Shown piece by piece: positions 21,685 to 33,107 of a stretch of DNA of 64,000 bases (positions are counted from its first letter, which is position 1; every line of letters starts with the position of its first letter). The stretch spans positions 405,001 to 469,000 of the forward strand of contig CAUYUJ010000658.1 in assembly GCA_963575745.1 (NCBI GenBank), in the 5' to 3' direction. This DNA is from Prorocentrum cordatum. Lineage: Eukaryota; Sar; Dinophyceae; Prorocentrales; Prorocentraceae. Made by a program: the position numbers and the translations under genes. Under the pieces are notes generated by a model. It was not told the DNA's origin and did not search any database. It saw only the letters and a list, made by a program, of their open reading frames with translations.

Positions 21685-24600
21685 TTCCCCCTTCCATGTA
21701 ACATGGCCAGCCTAGATATCATCCATTCACGTGACATGTCCGACTCCTCAGGTATGGCAGGCTGATCATCTGGTGTCCGCCGGCGACAGCCACTCGACAT
21801 CTGGGATATCTGAGATACATGATATGTTTGAGAAGCCGCCGCCGCCGCCATCGCCTGAGTTTTCCTCTGACGCCGACTTGGTACCGTCTCTCCCTCCTCC
21901 TCCTCTGTGTGTGTTGTGTATCTCCTCATACGAATACTTGCAGCAACTGAGACATCCTTAGCCCAATCCCAACAACGAAATATCCATATCTGCACCGCAC
22001 TTCGGAATCCAAGCCCAGCAAAACTCTGTCGTCCCGCTTTGTATCGCCTACGTTGAAACTCGGACCAGCCTTCAGTTCTCCGCTTGCGTATACCTGACAT
22101 TATAGCTAGACATCTGCCTTCAAAATAGTGAACAGCAGCAATGGAAGAATAGTCGGGCGTTCTGCCCTCACAGTTGAATAATAATGCAGCAATCACTTTA
22201 GCTTGATAGCGAGTAAATCTTTCAGCCAAGTCAATCCCAGAGCAGCGGTAATACGCGATTTCCCCAAAGAACATCCTCTGGGCTTTCTGGAGCATGGCCT
22301 CTGAGTCCGAGTGGTCCTTCCAGGTCTCCTCCAGAGTGGCTCCCAAGATCTCAAACGCTTGAACACGCGGTAGGACCACTTCACGGGTCCCATGAGCAGC
22401 GTCACTAGACGGCACCAGCACACGGATATCCTGCTCAGGGGACGGCGGGATGCCAGGCGGCGCACCAAAGTAAATATACATCAAAGATTTCGGCTTCCAG
22501 GTCATTCCTGCATTCATCAGCGGGATACGCATGTCACGCACCATCAACTCAAGGTCAGTGCGGGTCTTCGCATACAACAAAAGATTATCTGCCCAGAAAC
22601 TGTGGGTCATACGCTCACCGTTGAACATGCGCTCATCATTTTCCAGTTTGATACCGTACTGCGTTTCTTGCCTCCATCTGTCGATGACATCTCTCCAGAG
22701 TACAGTAGATACTGCCAGAAAAATCATTGGTCCCTCTACTCCTCCCGTTCGAATAGATTTGTCCCAATAGACCGCTGACGATGCCTCGATGCCCTCGAAG
22801 CTGGCCGCGCACTGATTATCCATCATGGGTTCAATCAACGCCACAATGAGATCAGCAGGTATGTCAAGAGCACGAAGACAGCGCATGGCGAGGCACGGAG
22901 TAACATTATCGAAAGCTTGTAAAATATCAAGGTTGGCAAGCCACAAACTGTCTCCTTTGCCCCAGACAGCGGAGTGCTGGCTGAGCCTCTTGGCAACGCT
23001 GGTGATTTCCGATGTTTTACGTCCCGATCTGAATCCGTACAGGCATACATAGTGTCGGTGCTCCTCAATCCTCTTCTCAATCAACATCACAATACATGTC
23101 ATGTACCATTTCATAAGACACGACTGTAGACATAGCACACGTGTATCTGTCAAATGTTGTATGTCCATTTCTTTTGGCATGAGCGTGGCAGCTAGTTGAC
23201 GCCAACTGTCGGGGCAACATAACCTGCGGGAATACACACCTTGGAAGCTCACCAGAACACGTCGCACAGATGCCCACGAGAGCTGTTTCAACATCGTGAC
23301 AGTCACGTTGTCGGGACCTGGGGCCTTTCCCGTGGACAGCTTCGCCCTCGCCCGCAGCAGGAGCGACATCGAGAACACCTCTGAGGATCCGCTTCCCGAA
23401 CATAGACCACGCAGCGACTGAAGCTCACGCAGGGTCACCTCTCTGGCCTCGGGGTCCTCCACCTTAGACTTCATGTGCCCCAATATCTCGTCCCCCCACT
23501 CCTCGCGGTTCTGAGACTCCATCCCGTTGGCAAGGATCAACGTCTCCGTCTTGGCCCTCCTCCTCCTCCTCGTGTTCATTTCCGTCCTCCACCTCTGTAC
23601 TCTTGCCTCAAGCCTCCTTCTTTCTCTCCTCACAATCTTTGAGCACCGTTTAGCCTCCTCTCTATCCCCCCGACGAAGTGCTTCGCGTTTACTTACCTGG
23701 GCGGCCCAGTGGATCTCGGATTTCTTTGGCACATTATTCCTGGGATTGATATCTTTCTGGGGGGTCTCCTCGGCGGCCTTTATGAGGTCAGGTCCCAGCA
23801 TATCCAACATCTCCTGGCGATCCTCTGGGTCAGCATTTTCCTGGCACAAAGCACGGTAACGACTGCCCCGATCGTCCATGTTCTTCGCAAACTCCAGCTG
23901 CGACACCGGTTGCAAGTGGATGAATTTTCGAGCAGGCTGGGTCCGTCTCTTCGCAGACGGTGCACAAGACAAGCGAACAACTATGCAGGCGTGGTCAGAC
24001 AGCGCACGCTCGTATCTGCTGCAAGGGTGCTCCGTCCAGGCGTGGCCGACTTCCGAAGGCAGCATCCAGCCAACGGTGAGCTCCTGCCTGTGTAAACGAC
24101 GGCTGACACCAACATAGTCGAGTACCTTCTCCACCCCCGTACCTGATTTGAAAGTAACCCTCCTCTGCCCAAATGTGTTCTCCATCCTGATGCCCCAGAG
24201 CCCGCAGAAGTCCAGTAGGGCCCTCCTCATAGATTGCAGCCTAGACGCCCGTCGAATTTCGAAGCCCGAGACAACCCTATGAGGTCTGGCTTTGCGTGCA
24301 CCACGTTTTGTTTGAGTCATATACGGGTTGCCGTCATCCGCTCCCTCCTCCATCCCAGTATCAATCTCCGTAGAATCCCCAGCAATCCCAGACGCCTCCA
24401 GAAGCCCTGATCCAGTAACTCTAAAGCCGTTGACCTCCGAATCTGGCTCGAGTTCGACGGTAGCATCTGTCAAGAAGACCAGGTCCTGCGGCTGCTTCGG
24501 GAACTTAGACCTATGTGTGCGAAGCACTTGGGATATATCAAACAATATCTGCTCATGCACATCATGCTCATACTGTTCTTCCGTAAAGGCATTGATACTC

Positions 24601-24902
24601 TCGTGTGGCATATATGCAACAATAACCGTAACACTAGAATAACTACAAATGACAAAACCTTTGCCACGATATGTGGCTCTGAGCGAGTCTCTCCAAGACT
24701 TAGACATAATCACCGCAGCCTTCCGACAAGTACTCCGAAAAATTGTGTAACCTCGCATGCTGAGATCACGAACTGAAAGGAACTGACACTCGCACAACCC
24801 CGCGAGTCCCACATCTAAACGACGTAGTGAATTAATTATGTCATGGCCGTTCTCTGCACCTGCCCGACGCACATTCCATGACGCAATGGTGTCGTGGCAC
24901 CT
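21654..24902 (-). CDS. LINE A ORF2: APE endonuclease and reverse transcriptase
   Basis: Open from the codon after the ORF1 stop (24903-24905) with no ATG at the junction. Endonuclease motifs: ASWN at the start, CECQF, TDATVEL (where related copies have DxNVEL, so the catalytic Asn appears to be Thr here) and LSDH. The RT follows: motif A LDILQAFD, motif B RTGGVEGP instead of the usual RQGxxxSP, motif C WADN at 22584-22595 instead of YADD or FADD, then WKPKSL. The same variant motifs recur in LINEs B, D and E, so they are lineage features rather than damage. The frame ends at 21654, just before the RNase H part. Role: nicking the target and copying LINE RNA into DNA. Confidence 0.9.
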   Translation of the reverse strand, partial: RCHDTIASWNVRRAGAENGHDIINSLRRLDVGLAGLCECQFLSVRDLSMRGYTIFRSTCRKAAVIMSKSWRDSLRATYRGKGFVICSYSSVTVIVAYMPHESINAFTEEQYEHDVHEQILFDISQVLRTHRSKFPKQPQDLVFLTDATVELEPDSEVNGFRVTGSGLLEASGIAGDSTEIDTGMEEGADDGNPYMTQTKRGARKARPHRVVSGFEIRRASRLQSMRRALLDFCGLWGIRMENTFGQRRVTFKSGTGVEKVLDYVGVSRRLHRQELTVGWMLPSEVGHAWTEHPCSRYERALSDHACIVVRLSCAPSAKRRTQPARKFIHLQPVSQLEFAKNMDDRGSRYRALCQENADPEDRQEMLDMLGPDLIKAAEETPQKDINPRNNVPKKSEIHWAAQVSKREALRRGDREEAKRCSKIVRRERRRLEARVQRWRTEMNTRRRRRAKTETLILANGMESQNREEWGDEILGHMKSKVEDPEAREVTLRELQSLRGLCSGSGSSEVFSMSLLLRARAKLSTGKAPGPDNVTVTMLKQLSWASVRRVLVSFQGVYSRRLCCPDSWRQLAATLMPKEMDIQHLTDTRVLCLQSCLMKWYMTCIVMLIEKRIEEHRHYVCLYGFRSGRKTSEITSVAKRLSQHSAVWGKGDSLWLANLDILQAFDNVTPCLAMRCLRALDIPADLIVALIEPMMDNQCAASFEGIEASSAVYWDKSIRTGGVEGPMIFLAVSTVLWRDVIDRWRQETQYGIKLENDERMFNGERMTHSFWADNLLLYAKTRTDLELMVRDMRIPLMNAGMTWKPKSLMYIYFGAPPGIPPSPEQDIRVLVPSSDAAHGTREVVLPRVQAFEILGATLEETWKDHSDSEAMLQKAQRMFFGEIAYYRCSGIDLAERFTRYQAKVIAALLFNCEGRTPDYSSIAAVHYFEGRCLAIMSGIRKRRTEGWSEFQRRRYKAGRQSFAGLGFRSAVQIWIFRCWDWAKDVSVAASIRMRRYTTHTEEEEGETVPSRRQRKTQAMAAAAASQTYHVSQISQMSSGCRRRTPDDQPAIPEESDMSREWMISRLAMLHGRGKWTEHRAHVF

Positions 24903-24905
24903 CTA
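24903..24905 (-). other. Single in-frame TAG between ORF1 and ORF2 of LINE A
   Basis: ORF1 ends ISSTN-TAG and the same frame continues AGG TGC CAC ... into the endonuclease start ASWN eleven codons later. No frame change and no ATG intervene, which points to stop-codon readthrough or termination-reinitiation for ORF2 expression. Confidence 0.85.
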
Positions 24906-25949
24906 GTTCGTACTGGAAATCCTCGCTCGCAACTCATCAATGTTGATCCCTGGCTCAAGCTGATTCATTGCACGAGTAATCTCCCAGCCATTCTGCAGAG
25001 AGAACTTGGCCACAATCTTCCCTGGAGGTGGTAAGTGGTCACTGGAGCCCCACATGAACGTAATCGGTGGTCCCGTCTCAGCCCTGAGATTCGAATGATG
25101 CTTCTTGAAACTCTTGAACTTGGCCTGAAAGATCCCAGCGGCATCCAGATGGGGCTTCTTCCAGGGGGGGGCCTCCACGTGGACCTTGAGGGCCCTGGGA
25201 GCGTGCTGGAGTTTGTTGTCGGCGATCGCGGCAACGAGTCGACGACGAAGATCCCACAGCTGGTCACTGGTAACCCCATTCTGGAAATAGAGCCGAGCAC
25301 GCGAATACCCCCACGCCTCTCTACCTGTGTTGAACCTCTTGGATTGGTTCAGGTCCAGAAACTCCTTCACACCACTGAACCATTCTCCAGCCAGGACCTC
25401 ATTCAGCAGTGAATTCAACGCCTGCTGTGATAACATCTCCTCCTGACGCTTCTCTGCATCCCTCCAGTCCGTCACCCATCCCTTGAGCTCGACGAACGAT
25501 GGGGTGAAATTCTGCACTGACTGCCGAGTTTCCGCCGAGGACGCTGTCGTAGAGGTGCCTGCTCTGGGGGCCCCACCTGCAGGAGCCTGCTGGAGCTGGA
25601 TTATCTGGAGCCTCTGATCCTCAACCTTCTTAGTAATAGCATCTATGTCCGTCATCGCCTGCTGTACATTTTTCTCCACCGAATCAACACGAGCATTGAG
25701 CTGGGTGCCGAGATCCGTGATGCTTCGATGTGTTGATTGGAAGCCCTCCGTCATCTTACCTCCCAGAGATGCAACAAGCGTCGTGATCTTGTCCATCCCC
25801 TTTGTCATGGCCTCCTCGAGGCCTTCAACCGTCTGAATTTTGACACGTTTTCCCTCTGGGACCTCCTCCTCCTTGGCTCCTGGAACGGGCATATCAGTGG
25901 CGTCCATAGCGAAAACCTCGGGGACCGCAGCAGCTGATGAGGCAGCCAT
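24903..25949 (-). CDS. LINE A ORF1, coiled-coil RNA-binding candidate
   Basis: About 348 residues from an ATG at 25949; the frame stays open upstream to 26459, but that part looks like 5' UTR. Basic patch GKRVKIQ, then a long heptad-like helix (residues about 45-120: MTKGMDKITTLVASLGGK, DSVEKNVQQAMTDIDAI) likely to oligomerise. A C-terminal domain shared with the ORF1 of LINEs D and E has (F/Y)VELKGWVTxW near its start and AP(P/E)WK(K/R) near its middle; LINE B retains the second motif. No zinc knuckle was seen. By analogy with other LINEs it should coat element RNA; that is inference. Confidence 0.75.
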   Translation of the reverse strand: MAASSAAAVPEVFAMDATDMPVPGAKEEEVPEGKRVKIQTVEGLEEAMTKGMDKITTLVASLGGKMTEGFQSTHRSITDLGTQLNARVDSVEKNVQQAMTDIDAITKKVEDQRLQIIQLQQAPAGGAPRAGTSTTASSAETRQSVQNFTPSFVELKGWVTDWRDAEKRQEEMLSQQALNSLLNEVLAGEWFSGVKEFLDLNQSKRFNTGREAWGYSRARLYFQNGVTSDQLWDLRRRLVAAIADNKLQHAPRALKVHVEAPPWKKPHLDAAGIFQAKFKSFKKHHSNLRAETGPPITFMWGSSDHLPPPGKIVAKFSLQNGWEITRAMNQLEPGINIDELRARISSTN

Positions 25950-26465
25950 CTTGCCGTCTGAGATATTACAAGGGATATTCCACTTCGCACAGAACGATCG
26001 ATCTTCTCGAGTACGTTTGAGATGTGCACTCAACTGATGAAAGTTATATGGGGCAACAGGATGGTGAGGTAAAGTGGGAGAGAGATCAGGTGGCCCAGAT
26101 GGTATGTCGACTAGAGAATCCTTATCGTCGTGCCGAGCTCTACCAACCTGTCTGGCAAGATACTCCCACTCCCAATGTCCGAAGTTGGCTCCCCAGCGGT
26201 CCAAATCGATCGATTGACTCTGGCTCGTCCCGTCCAGCTCGACGCGGCAAAATGCCGCAACAATGCACACAAACAAATACAAACAAATGCAGGCGGCCTG
26301 CTTACCTCGGACTCGCCGAAGTCGCCGAAGTGGCCCGATCGCCACGCGCCCCCGCGCGGCGGGCCAGGGGCAGGCTGCCTGACTGCACGATGCAGCTCGA
26401 GTGAGCCCCCCGACGGGCCAAGGCCGAGGGAGAGCGGGAGGTAAACTCCGCTTCCTCAACCTTGG

Positions 26466-26757
26466 TTTTTGAGTTTGAGTCAGGGCGCGGACAGCTGTGA
26501 CAGCTGAGCCCTAAGACTCCCAAACGGAGCACAGGGTAGCTGGAGAGGGCAACTCTTATCATCACACTGCCGAGCCACTGAGGCATAGGCAACGGAATAG
26601 GATGCAGGAACAAGGAAAAGGATGCAATACAACATGTGAAAATGTAAAGGTGTTGGAGAGCACCAAGCAAGATGAAATGAGTCAGCTGCTTGGATGAAAG
26701 ATGCTACCCAAAATGTGCTCCACGGCCATACAGAGCCGTTGTGCTGCAATCATCTCG
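26466..26757 (-). mobile_element. Short LINE 3' fragment F1
   Basis: Begins after CTCAACCTTGG with TTTTTGAGTTTGAG (minus-strand tail made of CTCAAA units). Positions 26466-26614 match 35091-35244 almost exactly. It contains AACTCTTATC near 26551, a motif also found in the LINE 3' UTRs. Sequence from 26615 to 26757 is not shared with the second copy and could belong to a longer F1 or to the 5' end of LINE A. Confidence 0.75.
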
Positions 26758-28840
26758 TTACCGCCGGGAAACTCGTAGAGCTTCCTAGCTCGACTTAAGT
26801 TGAGAAAACCGACAGCACCTACCAACATTCCAACTCATAGTGAATATTTTTCGACCTGTGAATGCGACAGGCGGACGCGTCTGATGTCTGCGAATCCACT
26901 TCTGTCATTACCACCCCTGCAGCCCCCCCTACAGCCCGAGTTAAGTGCAGAAAACCGACAGCACCTCTCAGGATGACTCGAACAATATAATAGTTTCGCG
27001 AATCTAGTTCGGGCAGCAGACCGAGTTCCGAGCTCTAGATTCGACAGGCAGACGCGCCTGATCTCTCCAAATCGATTCCTGTGAGAACAAGCACTGTAGC
27101 CCCCTCAGCGCGAGTTGAGTGAAGAAAACCGAGAGCACTTCTCAAGATGATTCGACCAATACGAATCATTTCGCGATTCTAGATCGGGCAGCAGACCGAG
27201 TTCAGAGCTCTGGATTCGACAGAAAAACGCAACTGATGATTCTGAATCGTTTTCTGTAAATATGAGCTCTCTAGCTGTCCTACAGCTCGAGTTAAGTACA
27301 GAAAACCGAGAGTTCCTGTCAAGATGACTCGAGTAATACGAATAGCTTGCGGACCTAGCTCGGCTAACAGACCGAGTTAAGACCTCTCGATTCAACAGGA
27401 AAACGCGCCTAATCATTCTACATCGATTAGCTGTGCTTACCAGCTCTGTAGCTGTCCTAAAGCTCGAGTTATGTTCAGAAAACCGTCAGCGCGTATTAAG
27501 ATGACTCGAAACGGCCGATCCCGCCAGAGTGCTTTTCGATAGTAATATGCACCTGATCGAGCTGAGATCAAGATGGCGAGCGGGAATAAGATCGAATATC
27601 ACGGGAAAAAATACTAGAGCTCCAACGAATGGTCAAATTTCGAAAACAAAATTTTCAACCGACCAAAAGTCACCAAAAGTTCCGTCGATATTTGTCTTGC
27701 CAACTAGCTCTCCAGCGCGCCGGAATTACTCTTAAGCTTCCAGCAACTAGCTTAGGGAAGCTCTACGAGTCATATTCGCAAAACCGCCAAAACGTTGTCA
27801 CATTGTCCGCCTCGGCCGGGTGGGCCAACTGGGCGCCAGTGGTAAACCGTCAACCTTGGTTACCTTCCAAGCTCGACTTAAGTTGAGAAAACCGACAGCA
27901 CCTACCAACATTCTGACTCATAGTGAATATTTTTTGACCTCTGAATGCGACAAGCGGACGCGTCTGATGTCTGCGAATCGACTCCTGTCATTACCAGCCC
28001 CGCAGCCCCCCTACAGCCCGAGGTCAGTGCAGAAAACCGACAGCATCTCTCAGGATGACTCGAACAATAGAATAGTTTCGCGAACCTAGTTCGGGCAGCA
28101 GACCGAGTTCCGAGCTCTGGATTCGACAGGCGGACGCGCATGATCTCTTTAAATCGATTCATATGACAACCAGCACTGTAGCCCCCTCTCAGCGCAAGTT
28201 GAGTGAAGAAAACCGAGAGCACTTCTCAAGATGACTCGACCGATACGAACAATTTCGCGATTCTAGATCGGGCAGAAGACCGAGTTCAGAGCTCTGGATT
28301 CGACAGACAAACACAACTGACGATTCTGAATCAGTTTCTGTAAACATCAGCTCTGTAGCTGTCTTACAGCTCGAGTTAAATACAGAAAACCGAAAGTTTC
28401 TGTCAAGATGACTCGAATAATACGAATAGGTTTGCGGAGCTAGCTCGGCTCACAGACCGAGTTCAGACCTCTGGATTCAACAGGCGAACGCGCCTAATCA
28501 TTCTGCATCGATAAGCTGTGCTTACCAGCTCTGTAGATGTCCTAAAGCTCGAGTTATGTTGAGAAAACCGTCAGCGCGTATCAAGATGACTCGAAACGGC
28601 CGATCCCGCCAGAGTGCTTTTTGGCCTTCAAATTTACCCGATCGAGCTGAGATCAAGATGGCGAGCGGGAATAAGATCGAATATCACGGGAAAAAATACT
28701 AGAGCTCTAACGAATGGTCAAATTTCGAGAACAAAATTTTCAACTGAGCAAAAGTCACTAAAAGTTCCGTCGAGATTTTTCGAGCGAGCTAGCTCTCCAG
28801 CGCGCCGGAACTGGGAGCCGGCGGTAAACCGTCAACCTGG
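26758..28840. repeat. Composite satellite blocks R2 and R3
   Basis: Two consecutive copies of the block seen at 18.24-20.65 kb (about 26758-27865 and 27866-28840). Both begin with GCTCGACTTAAGTTGAGAAA, carry about four 175-bp monomers with the CGAGTTAAG landmark, and continue into the ATCAAGATGGCGAGCGG segment. Between them lies a degenerate target site (about 27830-27868) with GGTAAACCGTCAACCTTGG but no clear right arm. The left half of LINE B's target ends at 28840. No genes. Confidence 0.85.
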
Positions 28841-31538
28841 TTTGTTTGTTTGTTTGGACTCGCGTTCCCAGCTGGGTGCAGCTGGGCGAGGACCGGTCCC
28901 GCAGCAACACACGGGCAGCGCTGAGCAGCGCTTCGGCTGCCGACAATTCACATTCTGTGACTGTAGCTCCTTCGAGGAGCCACGCGGCCTCGGCCACATC
29001 CCTCCAAACGAGGGGCACGGCACTAGAAACAGCAAACTCATGCCCAGCAGGGAAGGGGCCCACGGTTCTCGCGGAAGCGATGCCTATCTCACTGGGATTG
29101 CACTGAGTATTGATTAAGCCGATCTGAAGCCAGAAACCACATCCTGATCCTTGCTGGTCAACCCCGCCATCAAAGCCTCCCCTGATAGCGAACGGTACGA
29201 GATAAGTTTCGAATGGATATAGATAACAATGAGTTCTGTAGAATGTGCGGCCATATCTGGCCTCATGCGTCAATTCATCCGCTCGTGTATTGTCCTCCCT
29301 GAATTCGTGTCTCCATATCTCACGTCCCAAGGCAGCAGGCCTCAGATTGAAACACGCAGCGAGCTCAAAGGTACAATCAATCATGGCAGCTGTCCTCTTG
29401 CAGTAGCCCCGATTCTCACATCTCCATTTACCCTGGAGCCAGGAGCAGATAAGTAGTGAGTCGCCCTTGAACTCAGCAGCAAAACCCTCTGACGATATAT
29501 CCCACACGGTCGCACGTTCCTGGATCATAGCATAACGCATTGCAAGCTTGGCAGACTCTCTGGGGTCATGCTTGGGGTGCAGAGGGTTGGTCGCGATGTC
29601 GACCGTCTCAGCATCGGCCTTCTCTCGAGCCTCAGGGGAGCCTCGAGGTCCATTAGGAGAGCCCTTCCAAGACACCACAAAGTAATCATAGACCTTAGTT
29701 TTGTTGTATTGTATAAGGAGTTGCTTCCATACCTCCAAGAACTGAACCCAATCACCCCGTACAGACTCCCACCACTTTTCCCCACAGAACTGAATGTATG
29801 GGAACTGCCACGACCGTCCGCCCACAGACACAGGGCCTCCACGAAGCCGTTTGCCCGAACTAGATAAGGCCCTGTTGCCGTGTTGTCGTAGAACCTCTGC
29901 TATTGTGTCGCGAGCCGTGATCCAGCCAACATTGTACATCATAAGTGCACGTCGGGAGTCTCGAAAGGCCCTCCTCCCTCTTGAGACGGCAAGTGGCTCG
30001 TCTCTGAGAGCATGGGCAGCTCCCTCTCCAGAGGGCATCGGCTGTGAGCGGGCAATGGAACAGGCGACCTGCGTGCATAGATCCTCCAGCCGCCTCTCCA
30101 TATCCGTAATCCTCCCCTCCACCTCCATCATAGTCGCAGCAGGAACATCCTCCCCCCGTCCCTCCGCAAAGCGAACACGTTTAGCACGTTGAGTCGTTGA
30201 TCCCTCCACCTCAACCTCCGTCCTTGCCGTCCTGTCCTCCTCCAAAGATAGTAAATACTGCCTCGTGGAGCGCATCATGCCCCAGCTCTTCCAGCACAGC
30301 ATCTGCACAGCCGATGGGAAACCCCAATCGCAGAAGATTGCCCTGACTCGTGTCAGTGCAGCTGGCCGCCATACCTCCCACCCCACATATCCTGGCTTCC
30401 TCCTCCCTGACATTCTCAGAAGACACATACCCTCGAACGCATGGATAATCCTCACACACTCACTGTCAATCGTGATGGCCTCTGCTGCATATAAAAGGCG
30501 ACTCTGCACAGTCGATTGATATCGACGAAACTTCTTCACCAGAGGCAGCGCCCTGCACGTAAAATACTGCACCTGCGCAAAGAATGCCCTTCGGGCCTGC
30601 TGGACGCGCTCCTGCACATCCGTGTGGGTAGCAGTGAAACTTCTGGGAATCTGATACCCCAGCACATTCAAACTCTCAACATGCTTGAAAGGTACAATCC
30701 GCGAGCCAATCTGAACCGTGACCGTATCAGTGTACCGAGTACCACACACCATCATTCCTAAGCTCTCCTCCTTCCACTCCATCCCCCAATCCCTGAGAGC
30801 AGTAGTGAAGGCAGTGGCTGCTATCTGCGCCTCCGATGCTGACTTGGCGGCCAGAAAAATATTGTCAGCCCAGAGAGCATGATTCCATCGTGCATACCGA
30901 CAGTGATCATCATGGCATGGCATCTCGACTCCGACACCGCGCTGGTCCAGGCGAGCAATCACATCACGCCACATAGCAATAGTGACAATAGTAAACGCGA
31001 TAGGTGATTCGGTACCCCCAGTACGGAGCGACCTATCCCACTGCACATTGGGGATTGTCACTCCTTCAAACAGCACCGTGCATGAGGTAGATGAGAGAGG
31101 CTCCAATAACGCATACTGTAACCGTGCACTGATCCCCAGGGCCGTCATCGCTCTCGAGACTGTCGGCAGCGTCACAGCATCGAACGCCCGCTCGATGTCA
31201 CAGCTGAGGAGCCACGCCGTTTGATCTCGCCCCCATGTGGAAGCATGCTGTGCAATACATTTCAAGGCCGATGAAATCTCCCAGCAGCGCCGTCCGCTGG
31301 TAAAACCGTAAACCGCCATATCACTCATGATTCCACATCGTTCCAGTAAAATCGTCACACACGTGAGATACCACTTGGCCAAGGTATTTCCAACAAGCAG
31401 GTTCCTTGTTTGTCGCAATGTTTCCAGTTTACTCGTTTTCGGCATAAGTGTTAGGTATACTTCCTGCCATTCCCTTGGCGTCGGGCGAAGCCCGGTGAAT
31501 ATATCAGAGAAAACCTTACCAATAGAACGCACTGACCT
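28758..31538 (-). pseudogene. LINE B reverse transcriptase and permuted RNase H
   Basis: Reverse transcriptase followed by RNase H in one uninterrupted frame. RT: CDIERAFD (motif A), RTGGTESP (motif B), WADN at 30861-30872 (motif C), WKEESL. RNase H in permuted order: KGDSLL (about 29446-29465), HEFREDNTRADEL (about 29275-29310), GGFDGGV (FDGG at 29163-29174), then TECELSAAE (about 28945). Because RT and RNase H share one frame here, this copy shows best that the permuted order is native and not a product of rearrangement. The frame passes through the tail into the flanking satellite and stops at 28758. An in-frame TGA precedes it at 31539-31541, where the other copies have Trp. Confidence 0.88.
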
Positions 31539-33107
31539 TCACGAAAGAGCCTTGAGAAGTTCAACCGAGATGCCGTCGGGCCCACAGGCCCGTCCTGTTC
31601 GGAGCCTGCTCCGCGCCTGCAGAATAATAGAGTATGTGATCGTAAGTGTGTTGTCCGAAGAGGCTGTTAATTGAGATGCATGGCGACGCAATGTGGACAC
31701 AAGCTCCCGATTGCAGGCTCTGGAGTCATCACAAGTCATACTCTGCACAGCATATCGCTCCACCTCCTCCGCCCACAGTTCCCTGTCCTCCGTCATCATA
31801 GTCGTAGGCCCCATATCCCCTCCCCCAGTGTCCGTCACCCTCAACTCCGTCACACGTGTCCTCCTCCCCTTCCTAGATGGTAGTGCCTCCCACTCCACCT
31901 TCCGTCGGCGATATTCCCGCGCCAGCGGTCTGATGCGACGTCGAAGGTCTCGAGCCAACGCTCTGTCCTTCCTAGCACGTGCCTCTCTGAGTTGTACCTC
32001 CAGCTCGGCATGCAGAGGAGTCCTACTTGGTGGGAGCCCTCAAGAGTACCTGGGGGCCCTCACCGTGAGGAGTGGTAACGCATGTCCAGCAATCGTTCCA
32101 GCAATGCGTTGTGGGGGCACCGTCGGGATCTGCACGTCCGCCAGGACCTGGAATTGAGCCTCCTCCCGATACGATTGGAACTCTTTGTGGCTTGTGTGGT
32201 GGCTAGGGGGGCCTTGATATTTCGTGACCTGAGGGTTCTGCATCTGGAACTCGGCGTAGACACAGGCGTGATCCGAGAAGTTGGTAGTCGGGGTCTCTGG
32301 GATCCAATCCGTTCGGCATTCAACCAAGTCACCCTCCCAGGATTGTGGGACCATGAGATAGTCAAGCACTTTTGGCGCAATAGTCTTCGCCCCAGACTTG
32401 CGTCGAGCATTGTTCGCACGATGCACGAAGGTCGGCTGCCGAGAGTACGGCGAGCCAAGAGAATTGACTGCCAGCAAGCGCATCCGACATAGCCACTCCT
32501 GCAGCTGAGATCGCCACATGTCCTCCTCCCACCGTCTATCCTCCGTATCATTCCCATATCCCCTCCCGTCGAGAATCTGCACAGCACCTCCAGTCACCGT
32601 GCCTCCTGAACAGGTGATGTCGGGTGCAAGCTCAACATTAAAATCCCCTGCAATCACAAGCTCACATGTGTATCTGCACTCCTCCTTCCACCTCCGATAA
32701 GTTGTTTCGATTGTTTTCAGCATCTCAGAAGCCACCTCCAATGAACGATTCTCCGATCTATTCGGAAAGTACGCAGAGACAAGAAAGATACACGGATGAC
32801 GCAAGCACACAATAGCAAGACGAGCATGATTATTCCAAGAACGAACTATGTTGTGACAAGACTTCCCCCTCAAAGCTATGGAAGCCTTCCTGTCACTTGA
32901 ATAAACTAGGTGCCAGCCAAGCAGCTGAATTGAATTGGACGGTAAGTGTTCACACTCCTGTAAACAGAACACTTCACAGCCGTGAGAAAGAAGTGCCCTC
33001 ATGCAAGCAAATCCCCGATCTGCTGTAGCCCCTTGTTTCATAAGATTCTGGGTGCCTAGCCTATGCTGGGCTGTGGGGCCACCAGCCCGACTGGCACCTC
33101 TGCACCG
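31539..33107 (-). pseudogene. LINE B APE endonuclease and RT N-terminal region with internal TGAs
   Basis: Same frame as the RT part. Endonuclease motifs: GTQNL (equivalent of SWN), CLQECE, AGDFNVELAPD (catalytic Asp and Asn intact) and FSDHAC. TGA codons interrupt at 32040-32042, where LINE D has Arg before GLPP, and at 31539-31541, where LINEs A, D and E have Trp in L(S/P)W. No frame shift is needed over more than 4 kb. The TGAs are most simply point mutations, so this copy is probably inactive. Confidence 0.82.

Larger units (their letters stand above)
20651..26465 (-). mobile_element. LINE A: non-LTR retrotransposon in satellite target
   Basis: Most intact LINE in the window. Its 3' end (low coordinate) is a run of 11 T on the plus strand, i.e. 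an A tail, directly after GTCAACCTTG of a half target site (20630-20650). It encodes ORF1 (coiled coil), then an APE-type endonuclease and reverse transcriptase in one frame, then a circularly permuted RNase H. The other half of the target, TTACCGCC plus CTCGTAGAGCTT, lies at 26758-26783, beyond a short LINE fragment that begins at 26466. I see no clear target-site duplication. Confidence 0.9.
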
